Below, piece by piece: positions 11,281 through 25,000 of a DNA stretch of 64,000 bases. The stretch comes from Pleodorina starrii (Eukaryota > Chlorophyta > Chlorophyceae > Chlamydomonadales > Volvocaceae), in the NCBI GenBank assembly GCA_030267565.1, contig BRXU01000017.1:62001-126000 (forward strand), written 5' to 3'. The translations under genes were made by a program, and so were the position numbers. Positions within the stretch are counted from its first letter, which is position 1. Each line of letters starts with the position of its first letter. The notes beneath the pieces are model-generated. The model was given only the letters and a program-made list of their open reading frames with translations. It was not told the DNA's origin and did no database searches.

Positions 11281-12525
11281 GGTAGAGATAGATGGTCAGG
11301 GCCAACAGGCCTGCAACCCTGCACAGGCAGCATTTATGGTCGCTCGCCACGGCTCGCCTTAGCGCATCTCCCTTGGGTTTGCTCATTCCTGTCTGGGTGG
11401 CTCGTGCTGTCTGGGCTGATGGGTCAGCTACAGGTCTGGTGTGTCAGCTACAGTGCACGGCCAGCTGATCCGCTGGCTCTCCCGTTTTTGGGTCTGAGCT
11501 GGTCTGAGGCCCAGCTTACAGTACCTGTACGGAGGAACGTCTTTCGTGTTTCCCAGACTGTTACATACCCTCTCTATACCGTTTCTGTTTCGGTTGATTT
11601 TCCCTTACTTTCTGTTTCTTTTGCTTGACTGAGGCGGTTCATTCGGGTTCGTTTGAGCCGTACGAGCTCACTGAAGCTTGTAACATCAACAGCATACCCC
11701 AAGAGCGGGATGCCGAAGGCTCTTACTTATCTTTATTTTTGAAGTTTTTTTAAAGAATAAGTTAAATAAATCTATTACAGAGGAGCTAGAAAACAGCTAC
11801 ATAGTGCGATTCCTTGCGATCGCACGAGTCTGTGGGCCCAATGTCCAATAGGACATCTAGAGCAGACCATTAACCGATTCGCCGGTGAAACACCGAAGAA
11901 GGTGCACAACTGTCTCCTCGGACGCCGGTGACGAGCTCGTAGATGTACGGGAAATGCCGGGTCTTCGACGACCAGGGCAGAGGCCGAAGTGCGCCTGCCC
12001 TCTGCCCTGTCGACGACGTACCAGTACGTTCGTAGCAAGAGGGAAAACTGGACTTCACTGCAAGCTGCGGACTGGCCAACAGCTGTGTCTTACCTTGCCT
12101 TGTGGACAAGGCATTCGCGCAATTCTGTCCTAACGATGCGCCTTCCATTGAAACGGTATTTCACGCAGAGCAGCGCATCGAGAATCATATCTTCTTACAA
12201 CGATTCAAGGTACCAGTACACTGATCTTGACTTGCACTTATGGCCGTGCCAAGGAGTGGAGGGCGCGACGGCCCGACTAGATAGGTCTCGTTTCGCTGCC
12301 ATCCTCAAATTGGTATTTTTAACATGAAATCATCCCGTAGGTAAACCCTTATACGGCAAGCTATGGCCGCCCGGGTGAGCTGCGCAGCTGGAGCCGCTGG
12401 TACCTCCCGCAACTGCCGTCTTTGCTGCTCCTTCACACTTTCTAAGCCAGAAATCAGCAACCACATTAATTTTATGGCGTTTCCGCCAGCGCCGTAGCGG
12501 CGTCGGCGTGGAGCCGCGAGCCGGG

Positions 12526-13062
12526 ATGCCCGCGCCGGATTGTCATCCATCGGCCCCTAAAGCGCAGCGACAGCGACAGACACGTCTGTCGCTACAGACG
12601 CAGCTGCTGCTGTCGCTCCTCATAGCACTTTCGGTGGCGCGCCCCGCGTCGGCGACGCACCTGCGCCTCGAGCTGCAATGCGGCGCCGTTGCCGCCGGCC
12701 AGTGCGTCGCAGCGGCGTACTCTCTGCCACGGAGTGGCAGTACCGCCGCTACTGCCACCAACGGCAGCTCCGGTCCTGGCTGGGTCGTCGCCATCTCACC
12801 AGGATCCTCCAGCGGTGAGGACAACGCGGGCCGAGCGCAACTGGCCGTCGACGGCACCGATGTTGTCGTCCGCAGCGGGTTGCTGCAGCCACCGCTGGGT
12901 CGGCAACATGCGGGTTACAACCAGCTGGCGGCGGCGCCACAGCCATGGCTGCCGGACGAGGGGTCCTTGCCGTTCGCCACCGGCGGCGGCGTCGGCGGCG
13001 GCGGTGGCTTCAGGGTGGCCCTGGCGCCCAGCCAAGCCGGCTCCCCGGCGGAGTGGCAGCAG
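12526..13062 (+). other. Exon 1: signal peptide and N-terminal beta-rich segment
   Basis: The ATG at 12526 is chosen because a basic stretch (KAQRQRQTR) is followed by the hydrophobic core [11 protein letters not shown] and a signal-peptidase-like ASA, giving a secreted N-terminus. After cleavage come about 140 residues with two Cys ([14 protein letters not shown]) and Gly-rich linkers, unlike any family I know. The exon ends at a CAG followed by GTGGTTGTGG. An in-frame GTG at 12508 lies upstream but is not a normal eukaryotic start. Confidence 0.7.
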
Positions 13063-16000
13063 GTGGTTGTGGTGGTTGTGGTGGTTCGGGCCGTGGCGGC
13101 GGGAGGGCCGGTGGGGAAGTCGTGGAATTTGCACATGGCGCATCGTCACGCCAGGATTGGTGACATACGGGCCCTGTGAGAGCCGCCCGTTCGCCCATGT
13201 GTCCGCCCGTGTGCCTGGCTCTTGTTCTCTTAACAGCTTCACTGCTACAGCCCCTCTAGACAAAGGGCTGCTGCTTCACCTTAATGTACGACTGTCTTGA
13301 CGTATTGCCGTACCATGTACGACAGGTATCACCCGGAGGTGCGTGGCCGCAGCAGCAGCCGCGCCGCGCGCTGCTCCCGACGGCGATCTCCGGCGGCGCA
13401 TCCCCGCCGGCGGACGGCTCCCCACAGAGGTACGACTTCCTGGAGTACAGCTACTACGACACAGCGGCGGCGCAGGCGGCGGCGGCGGACGTCTGCGCCG
13501 CCGCCGGCGGCAGCCTCTTCTTGCCTTACTCTGAGGCCGAAGCGGCGGCCGTACAGCAGGCATTGGTCTTGCCGTACCGGCGGGTTTGGATGGGCCTTCG
13601 CCTCGTAAACGCCTCCGCCGCCAGCGGCGGCGGTGCCGGCGGCGCCGGCGCCAACAGCAGCAGTACAAACCTGTCCAGAGGCAGCAACCAGCTGCAGAAC
13701 AAGTTATCGTACAGATGGAGCGGCGGCGCGGCCGGGGACTTCCAGGCGTTCGCCGCCGGGACTTCGGAGACCGCGGCGGCCGCGGCGGGGTTGGACTGTG
13801 TGCAGTACGACATGGTAACGGCGACATGGCATCCAGCACCCTGCCGCGGCGACGCCGCCGGCGGCGTCGCAGGCTTCGCCTGTGAAGCCCGCGCCGCCGC
13901 CGCGGAGGACCTCCAATGGACGGGACCGTACGGCAGCCACCGCTACAGCCACGTGACGCCGCCACCGTCGTACATGGCGGCCGCCGCCAGCAACCCTGCA
14001 GAGCTGTGCACGTCGCACGCCATGACGCTGGCGCCGTTGTACGACACTATGACGCAGGCTGCCGTACTGCGGGGCCTTGCCGCAGCCAGCGCCTACTGGC
14101 TTGGGTACGCGGTCAACGCCACGGCCAGCGGCGGCGCGACACCACCGGCGTCGTGGACCGACGGTTCTACGATGTCGTACTTTCAGGAACCGCAAAACCT
14201 GGCGGCGGCGGCGGCAGCGGCCGCCATCGCCGGCAGCGGCAACGACAGTGCGCTGCTCTGCGGGGCCCTGGTTCCCACGGCGTTGCCGCCACCGTCGACG
14301 GACGCAAACGGGACTACCGGCAACGCGACCAACAGCACAAATGCCACCAGCACCACTAACACCACCAGCACCACCGGCACATCCGGAGGCAATGCAACAG
14401 CTGGCGGCGCCTGGTTTGTTTCGCCGTGCAACGCCGCCGCGGCGTCGCCGCTGTGCGCCGCCAGCGCTCTCGGCACGGCCGTCGTCGCGCCGGGGATCAT
14501 CACCGTCACCGTCACCGCCGCCGCCGCATCGCCTTCCGGCAACGCCAGTACTTCCGCAAGTGGCACCGGCACCGCCGCCGCCGCCGGTGCAGGAGGCGAC
14601 GTCAACGAGACCGCAATGACCGGCAGCGGCGCGACGGCGGTTTCCAAGCAGGTGTTGTACGTGTTCGCAGGCTCGGGCTCGGTGAACGTGGCGGCCAATT
14701 TCTCGGCGGCGCGGGCCCGTTGCCGGCAGCTGGGCGGCTCGTTGGCGGTGCTGGACGGCGGCGGCGGCGGCGGCGCTGGCGGCCTGGCGGCGGCACTGGC
14801 GGCGTGGCAGGCGGCGGCGCTGGGCTCCGTGTGGCTGGGCCTCAGGCACGAGATGGGGGTTGTGCTGCCGGGTTGGGGTTCGGGGTCGGGTTCGGGCTAG
14901 GAGGTCTAGGACTGATAGGTGGTCTAGGACTGATAGGAGGGCTAGTAAGTCTAGGAGGTTCATCATTGAGGATCTTGAGGGGTCGATGCGCGATTGGCTG
15001 TCAGAGAAACCCCGGCGATGGCCCGAGGGTAGTGAAACTGCCGCCGCTGCCGCCGCCGCAGCAGAATGCGGTGCAGACTTGCGCTGAGCTGCCGCTGAGC
15101 CCCTACCCCTCGTTCTCACTTTCCCACACTGTGTCGCCGTCGACGCAAACCCAGCACGGACACATGACCGGTTGCGGTTGCCCCGCGCGGCTCCACCCGC
15201 AGGCTCCCTTCTTCCACCTGGGCCGACGGTACGAGCATGTCGTACAGCCAGTGGGCCGGCAGCGTGGCGCCAGGTAGTGCACGTGACGAGCGACAGTGGG
15301 GCCCTATCCTACCCTATGTGTTGACGTCCAAGAGCCGCGCCCGGGGTTTGGCGGGGGGAGGGGTTTGTCGACGCGCGGCAACAAGTGGGCTCCTTGAACA
15401 ACAAGATGTCGGGGGCTACACGGAGTGTGAACCGAAAAGGAAAAGAAACGTCTCCACCACAATCTCAACCCCCATCTCCATCTCCATACCCCACATTCCG
15501 CGCAGGCGACCACAATGGGACGTGTGCAGTGCTGGCACTGCTAGCACAAACCACCACCACCAGCAACAGCAGTAGCAGTAGCACCAACGACAGCAAGAGT
15601 ATCAGCACCAGCAGCGGCCCAATGAAGCGGGGCGATTGGGGCTCTGCGCCTTGCGAGTCGCTGCTGCCTGTGGTGTGTGAGGCACCGCTAGGCAGCGGGC
15701 CGTCGGCCTCGAACCCGCAGAACGATGACGACGACGACGACGGGAGCGGACTACAGCCCTCTCTGGACCCCTCCCGGCGGCCCCGCTCGAAACACGTATC
15801 GTACGGCAACAGCTCGTACTATCTGTACGACGGTGTGCGCCTGACCTGGGACGACGCGCAGGCCTTCTGCGGCGCGCGCCACGCCGGTGGCGCGCTGCCG
15901 TCGCTGGCGTCGGCGGCGGAGGCAGATGCCGTACTGTCTTTGCTTGGTGGGCTGTCGTACTGGGTGGGCCTGAGCGACGCCGCGACGGAGGGCGTCTTCG

Positions 16001-19000
16001 TTTGGGACGATGGCTCGTCCGGTCGGACCCTGCCCTGGAGCTCCGGAACCGTGCCGTACGGTCAGTCGGCGGTCAACGACTGTGTCGCGACGAGCTTCGG
16101 TGATCCAGCTGACATCTCCAGCAACGCCAGCTTTGTTGTACTGCCTTGTGACGCCGAGTTGCCGTACATTTGCTCTGTGTCGGACGTGGACGACGACGGC
16201 GGCGGCGGCGGCGGGGTGACGGCGGAGGCGGCGGAGCGGCACCCGGTGGTACTGCGCCGCCAGGGCAGCGCAACGTACGGGATGTACGAATACCTCTTTT
16301 ACCGTACGAGGCAGTATGACAATGACGCCGCGGAGCGGGTAGGTGGTGTGTTCCGTAACGGTATAATGCATAGTGGGCCGGGCAGCCTGTCAACCCAACC
16401 CCACGTACACGTGCACGGTTGCACATACTCACAAATAAGCAGTAGCAGACGAAGCGCGAATATGGCCTTGGCCTTGGCCGTGCTGGTGCTGCTTGTGTTG
16501 GTGGTCCCGGGAGGCCTTCCCTGGATCGACGTGAATCATTTCTGGCGGCTGCATCTCGGATTCCTGTACCCCTGTACGAACAGGTCTGCCAGGCTGGCGG
16601 CGGACACCTGTTCAGTCCGGTCGAGGTTTCGGAGCTGTCCTGGCTGGCGGCGGCGGCGGTACGGCTGCTGCAACCACCACCAACCGCCCCGGACACCGCG
16701 GCGGGCGGCGTTGGCGGCAGCGGCGTTGGCGGCAACAGTACCAGCAGCGGCAACACCACCAGCACCACCACCACCTCCGTGGTGGCCGCGATGGGTGCGA
16801 TGCACCTCGGACTTCGGCTCATCCCCAACATCTCCTCCAACGCCACCACCACCACCTCCTCCTCAGCGGCTGTGAGCTCCGGTGCCGGGCCCTGGCTTTT
16901 GGCGCGGGACGGCCTGGGGACCTGGCTACCAGACGGCGTGGCCGCAGCGGCGGCAGCGGCAGTGACGACGAACGGCCCCGCCACCGCCGGCGCCGTCTGC
17001 CCTCAACTCCTTGTCGTCAACGGCGGGTGGGCTCCCGACGGAAGCTGCACCGACCAACTGCCCTTCGTGTGCAAGCGGCTGGCAGGCCTGCCAGCCCGAC
17101 GGCCGGCGGCGCTCCGCGCCGTCGCCGCCGCGGCGGCGGCGGCGGCGTCATCGCCAGGTGGCGGCGCCGCCGCCTCCCCACGAACGGACGCGGCACGGCA
17201 GCCGCCGCACCCGCTGGCGGCTCGCGGTGGCGGCGCCGCGGCGCTGCTGGCGTACTTGGGTAAACGCGTTGGCAACGGCAGCATCAGTGACGGCGGCAGC
17301 GGCAGCGGCAGCGGCGGCAGTGGCGGGGGCGGTTTTGCGGACGCGGCGGCGCTCTGTGCGGACGTGGGCGGGGCGCCGGCGCAGTTGCAGACGCTGGACG
17401 ACTGGGAGGAGCTGCGGCAGCTCATGGTGGGCGGTTGGTTGTTGACAGTTGGCGGTTTGCTGAGGTTCTGTTGGGAAAGCTAGTAGGGGTTTGAAGTTGG
17501 AATTGGTTGCCTCTCCGAATCCGGGAGGCGGAATGCAAAGGGGTAATAAGTTCCGCGGGCGAGGTCGGGTCAGCCTTACATGTAGGCTAGCCACACGCTG
17601 ATCACAAACTTACGATGCGATCCCGCAGAGCGCAGCACAGCACAGCACGACAGCGCAACGTGCCTGCCAGTGCCGTCTGTGGGCCAGGTTTTGTCGGTGG
17701 TGATTTGTTCTCGACCATCTCGTCTGCCCCTTGCCCCCGACTCCTCCCCCGTGCCCTCCCTCCAGGCGGCCGCCGTACTGCCGCCGCACTTGCTGCCGCG
17801 AAGTACGGCCGCTGCCGTGTCGTACATGTTCTTCCTAGGCGCCTCCCGGGCCTTACCCGCCGTGGAGGCCGGGTTTCGCAACCTGGACGGCAGCCGGGTT
17901 GTGACCCGCGGGTCGGTTGGGGTCTGGCGGCCGCTGCAGCCGGATGGCAGGACGGCAGGTGAGGGCTGAGGGGTGTGCAGCACTGACCTGAACTGGACCG
18001 TGCAGCTGTCCTCCTACCGATCCGGGGAAGTGGAAGCCCAGGGCGGCACGGTACCGTACCGCAATGCCCGAGTCCAAAGCCAGCCCGGGTGTGAGGTTCT
18101 TCTAAGCCCCGACGAGTCCCTGGCGGCTTCTGTGTTAAGTAGTGCTGCTTCTGGCGGTGCAGGCGGGGCGCCTATCAGTGGCTCGCGGGCGTGCCTGGCT
18201 CTGGAGGTTGATTTCGGGGCCGACGGCAGATTGACCGATATGGCGCTACAGGTGGGTGGGTGGGTGGGTCGATGCTCGGTGGGTCGGTGGGTCGGTGGGT
18301 CGGTCGGGCGGCCCTCGGCGCCTGCTGTCCGCGCCTGCCCGTTTCGGGTGATCGGGTGGGAAGGTGGCATGCTGCCGCTGCTACTGCTGCTGCTGCTGCC
18401 GCTTCATTCTGAAGCCGCATTTCAGATACCGGTAGTACGTCCGCTCCCGTATCCGTGTCATTGTGCGTGTTGGTACCGCACTTGTGCAAGTGCAAGTGCC
18501 AACGCCAGCCCCGCCACCCCCCTTGCGGTGCAGGATGAGGACTGCAGCAGCAGCAGCAGCGAGTCGGACATCGGCGTGATCTGCCGGGGTGAGGCCTCGG
18601 GGGCTGCCGGGACGCAAGGGCGCCGAAGGGCGGTCCTAACCCACTAGTGCCTTCCGCCGACCCTTGAACGTTCAAACGTGCAGAAAGAAAGCCATTCGCC
18701 GGCGTCTAGGGACATTCGCGCGATGCAGCAATATCCATCCGCCAGAACGCCCAAGAACACATACCCATGGGTCGCGGCCCCAGACCTCACCCTCACTCTC
18801 TCTCACTGCCTGGATCAGTTGGCCAACGTCGCCCCGGTTCCTTCGCTGCGGTGCTCAATCATTTCCCCGCTCCCACCCTCACACCCCGCGGATCCTAGAT
18901 CTTACCCTAGGACCTCACCCTAGGACCTCACCCTAAGACCTCAACCTAAGACCTCAACCTAGACCACACTTTCTCCGGGCCGCCCCGCAGTGGTCGATCC

Positions 19001-22000
19001 GGCGGTGCAGCTGCTGCCCGGCGGCCTCTCGCCGCTGGTCGGAAGCAACACCGCCGGACCCGCGCGCGGCGCCCAGGCGCGCGACGACACGCGCACCTTT
19101 ATGACCCACGGGCCGCTTTACGCGGTCAACGCCCGCGGCGGCGCCGTACTTGACCAGCTGACGCTGCTGTACGGCAGACCTGGCGGCCTGCAGGCCAAGG
19201 TGAGAGACGCGTCACACCAGCGACCAGCTGCTGCCGCCGTGCCCCGCCCCGCCCCGCCCCGCCCCACTCCTCTCGGGTTGCCCCTTTTGGTACCGTACTT
19301 CTGACCCTCCCAGCCATGCCTCCTGTCTCCGGCCCTCGACCCCCGCAGCTCATCCTCCTATCCTCCGCTCCCCCACCCGCAATCCGCACCCTCTTGACGC
19401 ACTTCCCTCCCACCCGCACTCTCTTGATGCCACTGCTTCTTTCCCAACCCTGCCCGCCAAGCTCAACACACGCCCTCCTGAGTCCTGACCCTCCCCACTC
19501 CCCGCGTGGGTCCGTTCTCCCCGGGGTCCGTTCGGCTCGGTTCCTTCGCTGCGCTTTGTACTGTTATTGCCCTCCCTCGCTCCCTCGCTCCCTCCGCCGC
19601 ACTTGTATTTCCCACTGCACACATCCACTTCGCTGCTGTCCTCCAATAGCAGCCTCCCCACCACCACCACCACCACCACCACCACGTGTATGAAGCTATG
19701 AACACCCGCGTTGTGCACCCGCTTGTCTGTTTCCAGGTCCGACACGGCGGCTCGGGCTCGGTTTCGGGCCAGTACCCGCCCGGTCAGGCACCGTGGGTGG
19801 TGGGGGAGGGCGACGCGGTGGTGGCGCTACGGGGCTGCATCACAGCGCCTCCACCGGGCGGTGGCGGCGGTGGCGGCGATGATGGTGGCGGTGGCGATAG
19901 TGGCAACGGCTCCAGGGTGCTACAGGGGCTGCAGTTCATCACCCGGAGAGGTCGGGCGGGGCGGGGCGGGGTGGGGGGTATCGAAAGATGAAACCGCAGC
20001 GATGGAACGGCGGCGCCATCGGTACTCACCATAACTGCCTGTTACCGTATCGGTACTAAAAGAGCTGCGACGGCCGTTGGAGGGGCGGCTGTTGGAGATG
20101 CGGCGGGAGGCACGACACATGATCTGTGTCGGTGCGCCGGAAGCGACGTCCCCCCCTCCCCCTCCCCCTGCTGCTGCTGCTGCTGCTGTTTGCCCTGCTC
20201 GCGCCGTGGCTGCCGCCATGCCCTCCTCAGTCCTCACACTGTACCGCAGCGGCCGCAGTGAACACAGTGACCGCTGATCGATCAACGACCCGGGCGCGCC
20301 GCCGCTGCAACCGACGGCTTCGGCCCTTCACGTCCCTTCACTTCGCGCACAAGCCTCCTCCTCCTTTGGTTGCCCTTCGTTGCCCTGAACTACCTGTGCA
20401 GGCCGCGTCTCGCCCTGGCTCGGCGCCGCCTGCTCGCCCTCCAACGACTCCGCTCCTTCCTCCTCCACCTCCTCCTCATCATTATCATCATCATCATCTT
20501 CCTCTTCCTCCGCCTCTGCCTGGTCGGTCTTCAGCCTGACGGCACCCGCCCCTGGAGCGTACCTGGCGGGACTGCGGTCCGTTGGCTCACCGTACATTAA
20601 CCAACTGTCGGCCGTGTGGGCGCTAGGTGAGGAGAGGGGATGTGGCTCAGGGTGCGTGTGTTTGGGGTTTTGTCTTCAATCTGCCTGTGCCACCTGACGC
20701 GCCTGCCACCTGCCACCTGCCACCTGACGCGCCTGTCCTCCCTCCCCGGGCCTGGAAGCCCGTTGGCACAACTCAACACCCACTCACAACTCACCAACAA
20801 CTCACCCTGCTGCGATCACTTCCTGCTCACGAACGAGACCCGAGGCGGCGCTCTGTTTGCCCATTTTGGCGAACGAACCGCTGAACCTAATCAGTCTCTG
20901 TGGTCATCGTGTGAGCGCCTACGGCGGTTAAGGGCTGGCATGCCGGTCTGTACTGCTGGCCGTACAAGCAGCGGGGCCACTGGTTTCGCAGCAACTTAGG
21001 GTATCCTTCCACCCTTCGACCCCGGCTCCCAACACCCGCCCACCCTAACGTCACGCGCTGACCACATTTAAACAGCTCCTGTCCGCAGCCTTATCCGCAA
21101 CCCAACCCCAAGGCGACCCATACCGCTTCCATCGCCGCACTACCGTATTCTGTCGTGTTCCGGCCGCATCGTTCTGTCGTACATTCAGGTGGCGACTCGG
21201 ACCCCGCCGCCACCTCGCCTCCACAATTCGGATGGGTTGGCGGCGGTATACGGCACTGGCCGTACCCCGGACTTAAGCTCAGCTGGTACGACGCCAGCGC
21301 CTGGTGCTCGCGTCGCCACGGCGGCCAGCTCGCCTCCGTCGGCAGCGCCGCCGCCAACGCCGCCGCCGCCGCCAGGCTGGCGCCGACGCCGGCGTTCGGT
21401 CTCCGGCGGCGACCCACGGGTCATAACAACACGACCGCCGCCGCCACCAACGAAACCGCGACCGCGACGGCCAACATCACGACAGCTGCCTCCAACAGCA
21501 CTAACAGCAGCGGCAACGCAATCGGTGGCGGAAATAGCAGTAGTAGTAGCGGCGGCGGCGGCGGCAGCGGTGGGGTCTTGGGGTCGTTCTTCTGGGTTGA
21601 TCGCGACGGCAGCGACGGCGGCGCCGTCGCGTCGGACGACCCCCGCCTACCCACTGTCAGTGACGGCTGGCCGGCAAATGCGTCCTGCGGCGTCTGGTTC
21701 ACGCACAACAACACGTGGGGCCTGGCGGAGTGCCAAGGCGGCGCCGACGCCGCTGACGTCAGCGCTGACCTGAAGCTGTACGACAGCGATGCCGTCACGC
21801 CGCTGTCCGCCGCGCCGGCGCGCGGCGGCGCCCTCTGCCGTGCCGCGGACCCGGCGCTGACGTCGCCGGCGGCGTCACCGCCGCTGCTGCCGTACAGCTT
21901 GACCTTCCGCGGCGTCGAGCTCCTGGTCTTTCCGTACGGCGCCGCGGCGTCAACTGCGCCCGATCCGGAGCGGCCGAATGTGTACGGCACGGCGCTGTCG

Positions 22001-25000
22001 ACGTGCGCGTCGTACGGCGCGGAGCTCCTGCGCGTGCCGTCGGCACTGCTGTCCCCGTTTGGCGTTGACGGTGGTGGCGGCGGCGGTGGCGCTATGGCGT
22101 CCAGCAGCGGCGACGGCGGCGGCGCCGCCGTCGGTGAGGCCGTACACCTGGTCTCGACGCTGGCGGCGGCGCTTCAGCGGCTGCCGCTGGGCTCCCAGAT
22201 CTCATCCGCTGGCATTCTTGTGGAGCTCCAGGTGGGTACGACATGTCCGTACATTTGCTCAACTGATCGGTGACAACGCATTTTGCTGCATATTTGACAC
22301 CGTTTGTGATTTGGCCTTTGTTGCTTTTGTTGCATCCCCCGACCACCGCACTTGAGAAAATGCACCGAGACGCCGACTGACCGACCGACCAAAGCCCGTT
22401 CTGGAGGCCTGTGAGGGGCTGTGCTTCGGACGTTGCCCTGCGCCATGCCTGCTCGCAGCCCGGTTTGCAACCCTGCTGCCGCCTATCGGCGCTTGCCATA
22501 CGGTACTCACCGCCTCCTTCCCTTCCCTTCCCTTCCCTCCCTGGATTCCTCTTCATTTGCGGCCACAGGTCGACGACAGCGGCGCAGCGAACAGCAGCGA
22601 CTCGGCGGCAGCGCCCACGCAGTGCGGGGTCCTGAGTCCGCTGCCGCGGCTCGAGGTGCGGCGGTGGAGCAGGCAGAGCGAAAGAGCGGAAGAGCGGCAG
22701 CGGCGGCCTCCGGGCGAATATCCTGAAAAGAGGCTGAACAGAAAAACACCCTGACCTTACCTTGCCTGCCCAGCGGTTCGGTATACCGGATGTGCGTTGT
22801 GCTGGATGGGCGTGTTCGTGGCGGGGTTAGGGGTTGGGGCCCCTACATCTGCCTGGGAAGCAGGTCTCTGGCCTACGCAGCCGTTCCCATGCATGCCATT
22901 CCAGCCAAGCACAACCCCTTCGCGCCTCGTTTCGTTTCTTTCGCCGAAATTCGCCTCAGTGACGGTGGGCATGATAGTGACGGTTGGAATGCGACCGTGA
23001 AACAAAACGTACGACTGCGAAAAGTTGAACCATGCCCGCCCGCCCGCCTGCCCATGTATTAAAACACTGCCTCCCCCAGATGGCCTCAAGCTCTGCGTCA
23101 CCGCCGTCGCCGTCGCCAGGCCCTCCCACCTCGGGTGCCTCCAACTCCTCCTCCTCCACGCCAACACATGGCGGCTGGACGTTGAGGGATGGCACCGCCA
23201 CTGCCAGCACCGCCGCCGCCGCCTGCACCTCATTCGGGCCGGGGCATTCGTTTGCATGCGCTCGTGGCTCCGGGCTCCGCTCGGTAGGGCTCCTGATGCA
23301 GGTGGGTCGGTGGGTCGGTGGGTCGGTGGGTCGGTGGGTCGGTGGGTCGGTAGGTCGGTGGGTCACTTGGCTCCCTTCTGCTCCCTTTGACCAGTGGCCC
23401 AAGGTAGCTGATCGCACACATCTTCGTCTGTGCTCTCCCTTTGCCCTCCAGCAGACACTCCCCTCCGTGACTGGCGCGTCAACCTCGGCATCCGGTGCCA
23501 CCATCCTCGCCGTCACCCCGTCCTCCTCCACCTCCTCCACCTCCTCCACCCCCACCAACTCTACCGACAACCCGGACACCGCCGCCGCCGCCGACACCCC
23601 TGCCTCCTCCCGCGCCGGCGCGTCCTTCCCGGGCGCTGCTGCTGCCTGCGGCGCCCTGGGCGGCGAGTTGCTGGCCCCCTCCAGCCGCCTTACGATGGAG
23701 GACCTGGCGGCGGCAGTGGCGGAGGCGGCAGCAGGAAGTGCGGCCTCGGCAGGCGGCCCCACGGCGGAGGCGGCGGCGGAGGGCTCCCTCTGGTTGGGAC
23801 TACACGATTTGCTGCGGCCGGGGCTGCTTCAGGCGGTGGGCGAGGAGGAGGCGGGCGGAGGAGGCCTGGAAGCGACCGGTGGGTTCGTGCTTAGCGACGA
23901 CTGACTGTGGCTCGGATGGGCTCGGATGGGTTCGGATGGGTTCGGATGGGTTCGGATGGAGAGGGCCGAACGGCACCGAAGCTAACCGGGCGAACCGGGC
24001 CGACGGAGGACAGGGGCACGGGTCAAATAGAGTTGGATCTGAAAGCGTTACATGGCTGCTGACCGCGGCCGTTTCGCACACACGGGGGACGGGGGTGGGG
24101 GTGGGGCACGAGTGAGATTTTCATGCCTGGGGTTGGGGAGGGAGTGGCCCCGGCCCCGTGTCCTCCCATCTTGCTACCGGTAAGATGCCTACCTTTTCGA
24201 TTGATGTTGAGGGTGCCGAGGGTCCTGGTCACTTGGAGCTTGCGCCACCGCCGCCGGCGCTACTGCCGCTGATGCTGATGAAGCCGCCGCCTGGCCGTCT
24301 GCTTCCGGCCCTGCCCCGTGAAGCGTTGCAGTGGCACCCGCACCCGGGTGCATGGGAGCTTCGGGTTTGACACCCCAAACAACCATTCGCTGTCCCACAC
24401 CTGGACGACGCGGTTGCAGTCTCCTGTGTTCCGAGCTTCAGACATACGGCCCTGCCCCGGCGGCAGCGCACACCAACCCGGTTTCGGGCAACACACACCG
24501 AACGCCTCTCCTCTCCTCTCCCGGCCTCGCAGGTTTCAGCGATCTGTTGGCCCAGCTGCTGCCGCTGCTGCTGCCCGGCGGGAACGACACGCACAGTGCC
24601 CCGGCTGACGGAGGCGAGGACCGCTGCTTTGCGCTGCGATTCCACAAGGCCTGGAACGTCCCACTGCCACCGCTGCCACCGCTGCCACCACTGCCACCAC
24701 TGCCTCCATCTCAGCCCCAGGGATCATCGCAGCCGACGCCACAGCCCACTTCCGCACTGCTGCCCCCATCACCGCGGCCCCCCCGCCCGGCACCTCTCAG
24801 CCCCTACCAGCCACCGCCTCGCCCACCCAGCCCGCCACAACCCGGTCCGCTACTGCAGAGCCCGTTTCCGACCTCGACACCGCCGTCGAGCCCTCCGCCG
24901 CCATCGCTTCTCCCTCCGATCGCCCGTCCGCCCTCACCGCGCCACCCCAGCCCTATGCCGCCGAGCCTCCACCCTCCCAGCTCGGCTCCACCGCTTCCCA

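Larger units (their letters stand above)
9800..12525. other. Intergenic region between divergent genes
   Basis: This 2.7-kb stretch lies between the E1-alpha gene, transcribed leftward from about 9.8 kb, and the giant plus-strand gene starting near 12.53 kb. It must hold both promoters. I found no convincing TATA box for either. It contains a retroelement tail (10381-10788), an inverted-repeat cluster (10810-10965) and a duplicated 20-mer near 11.2 kb. Otherwise I see only short frames without domain character. Confidence 0.5.

Noticed and set aside
13704..15119. 471-codon minus-strand frame
   Set aside because: Antisense shadow of GC-rich lectin exons. The plus strand has the lectin motifs and fitting splice phases.
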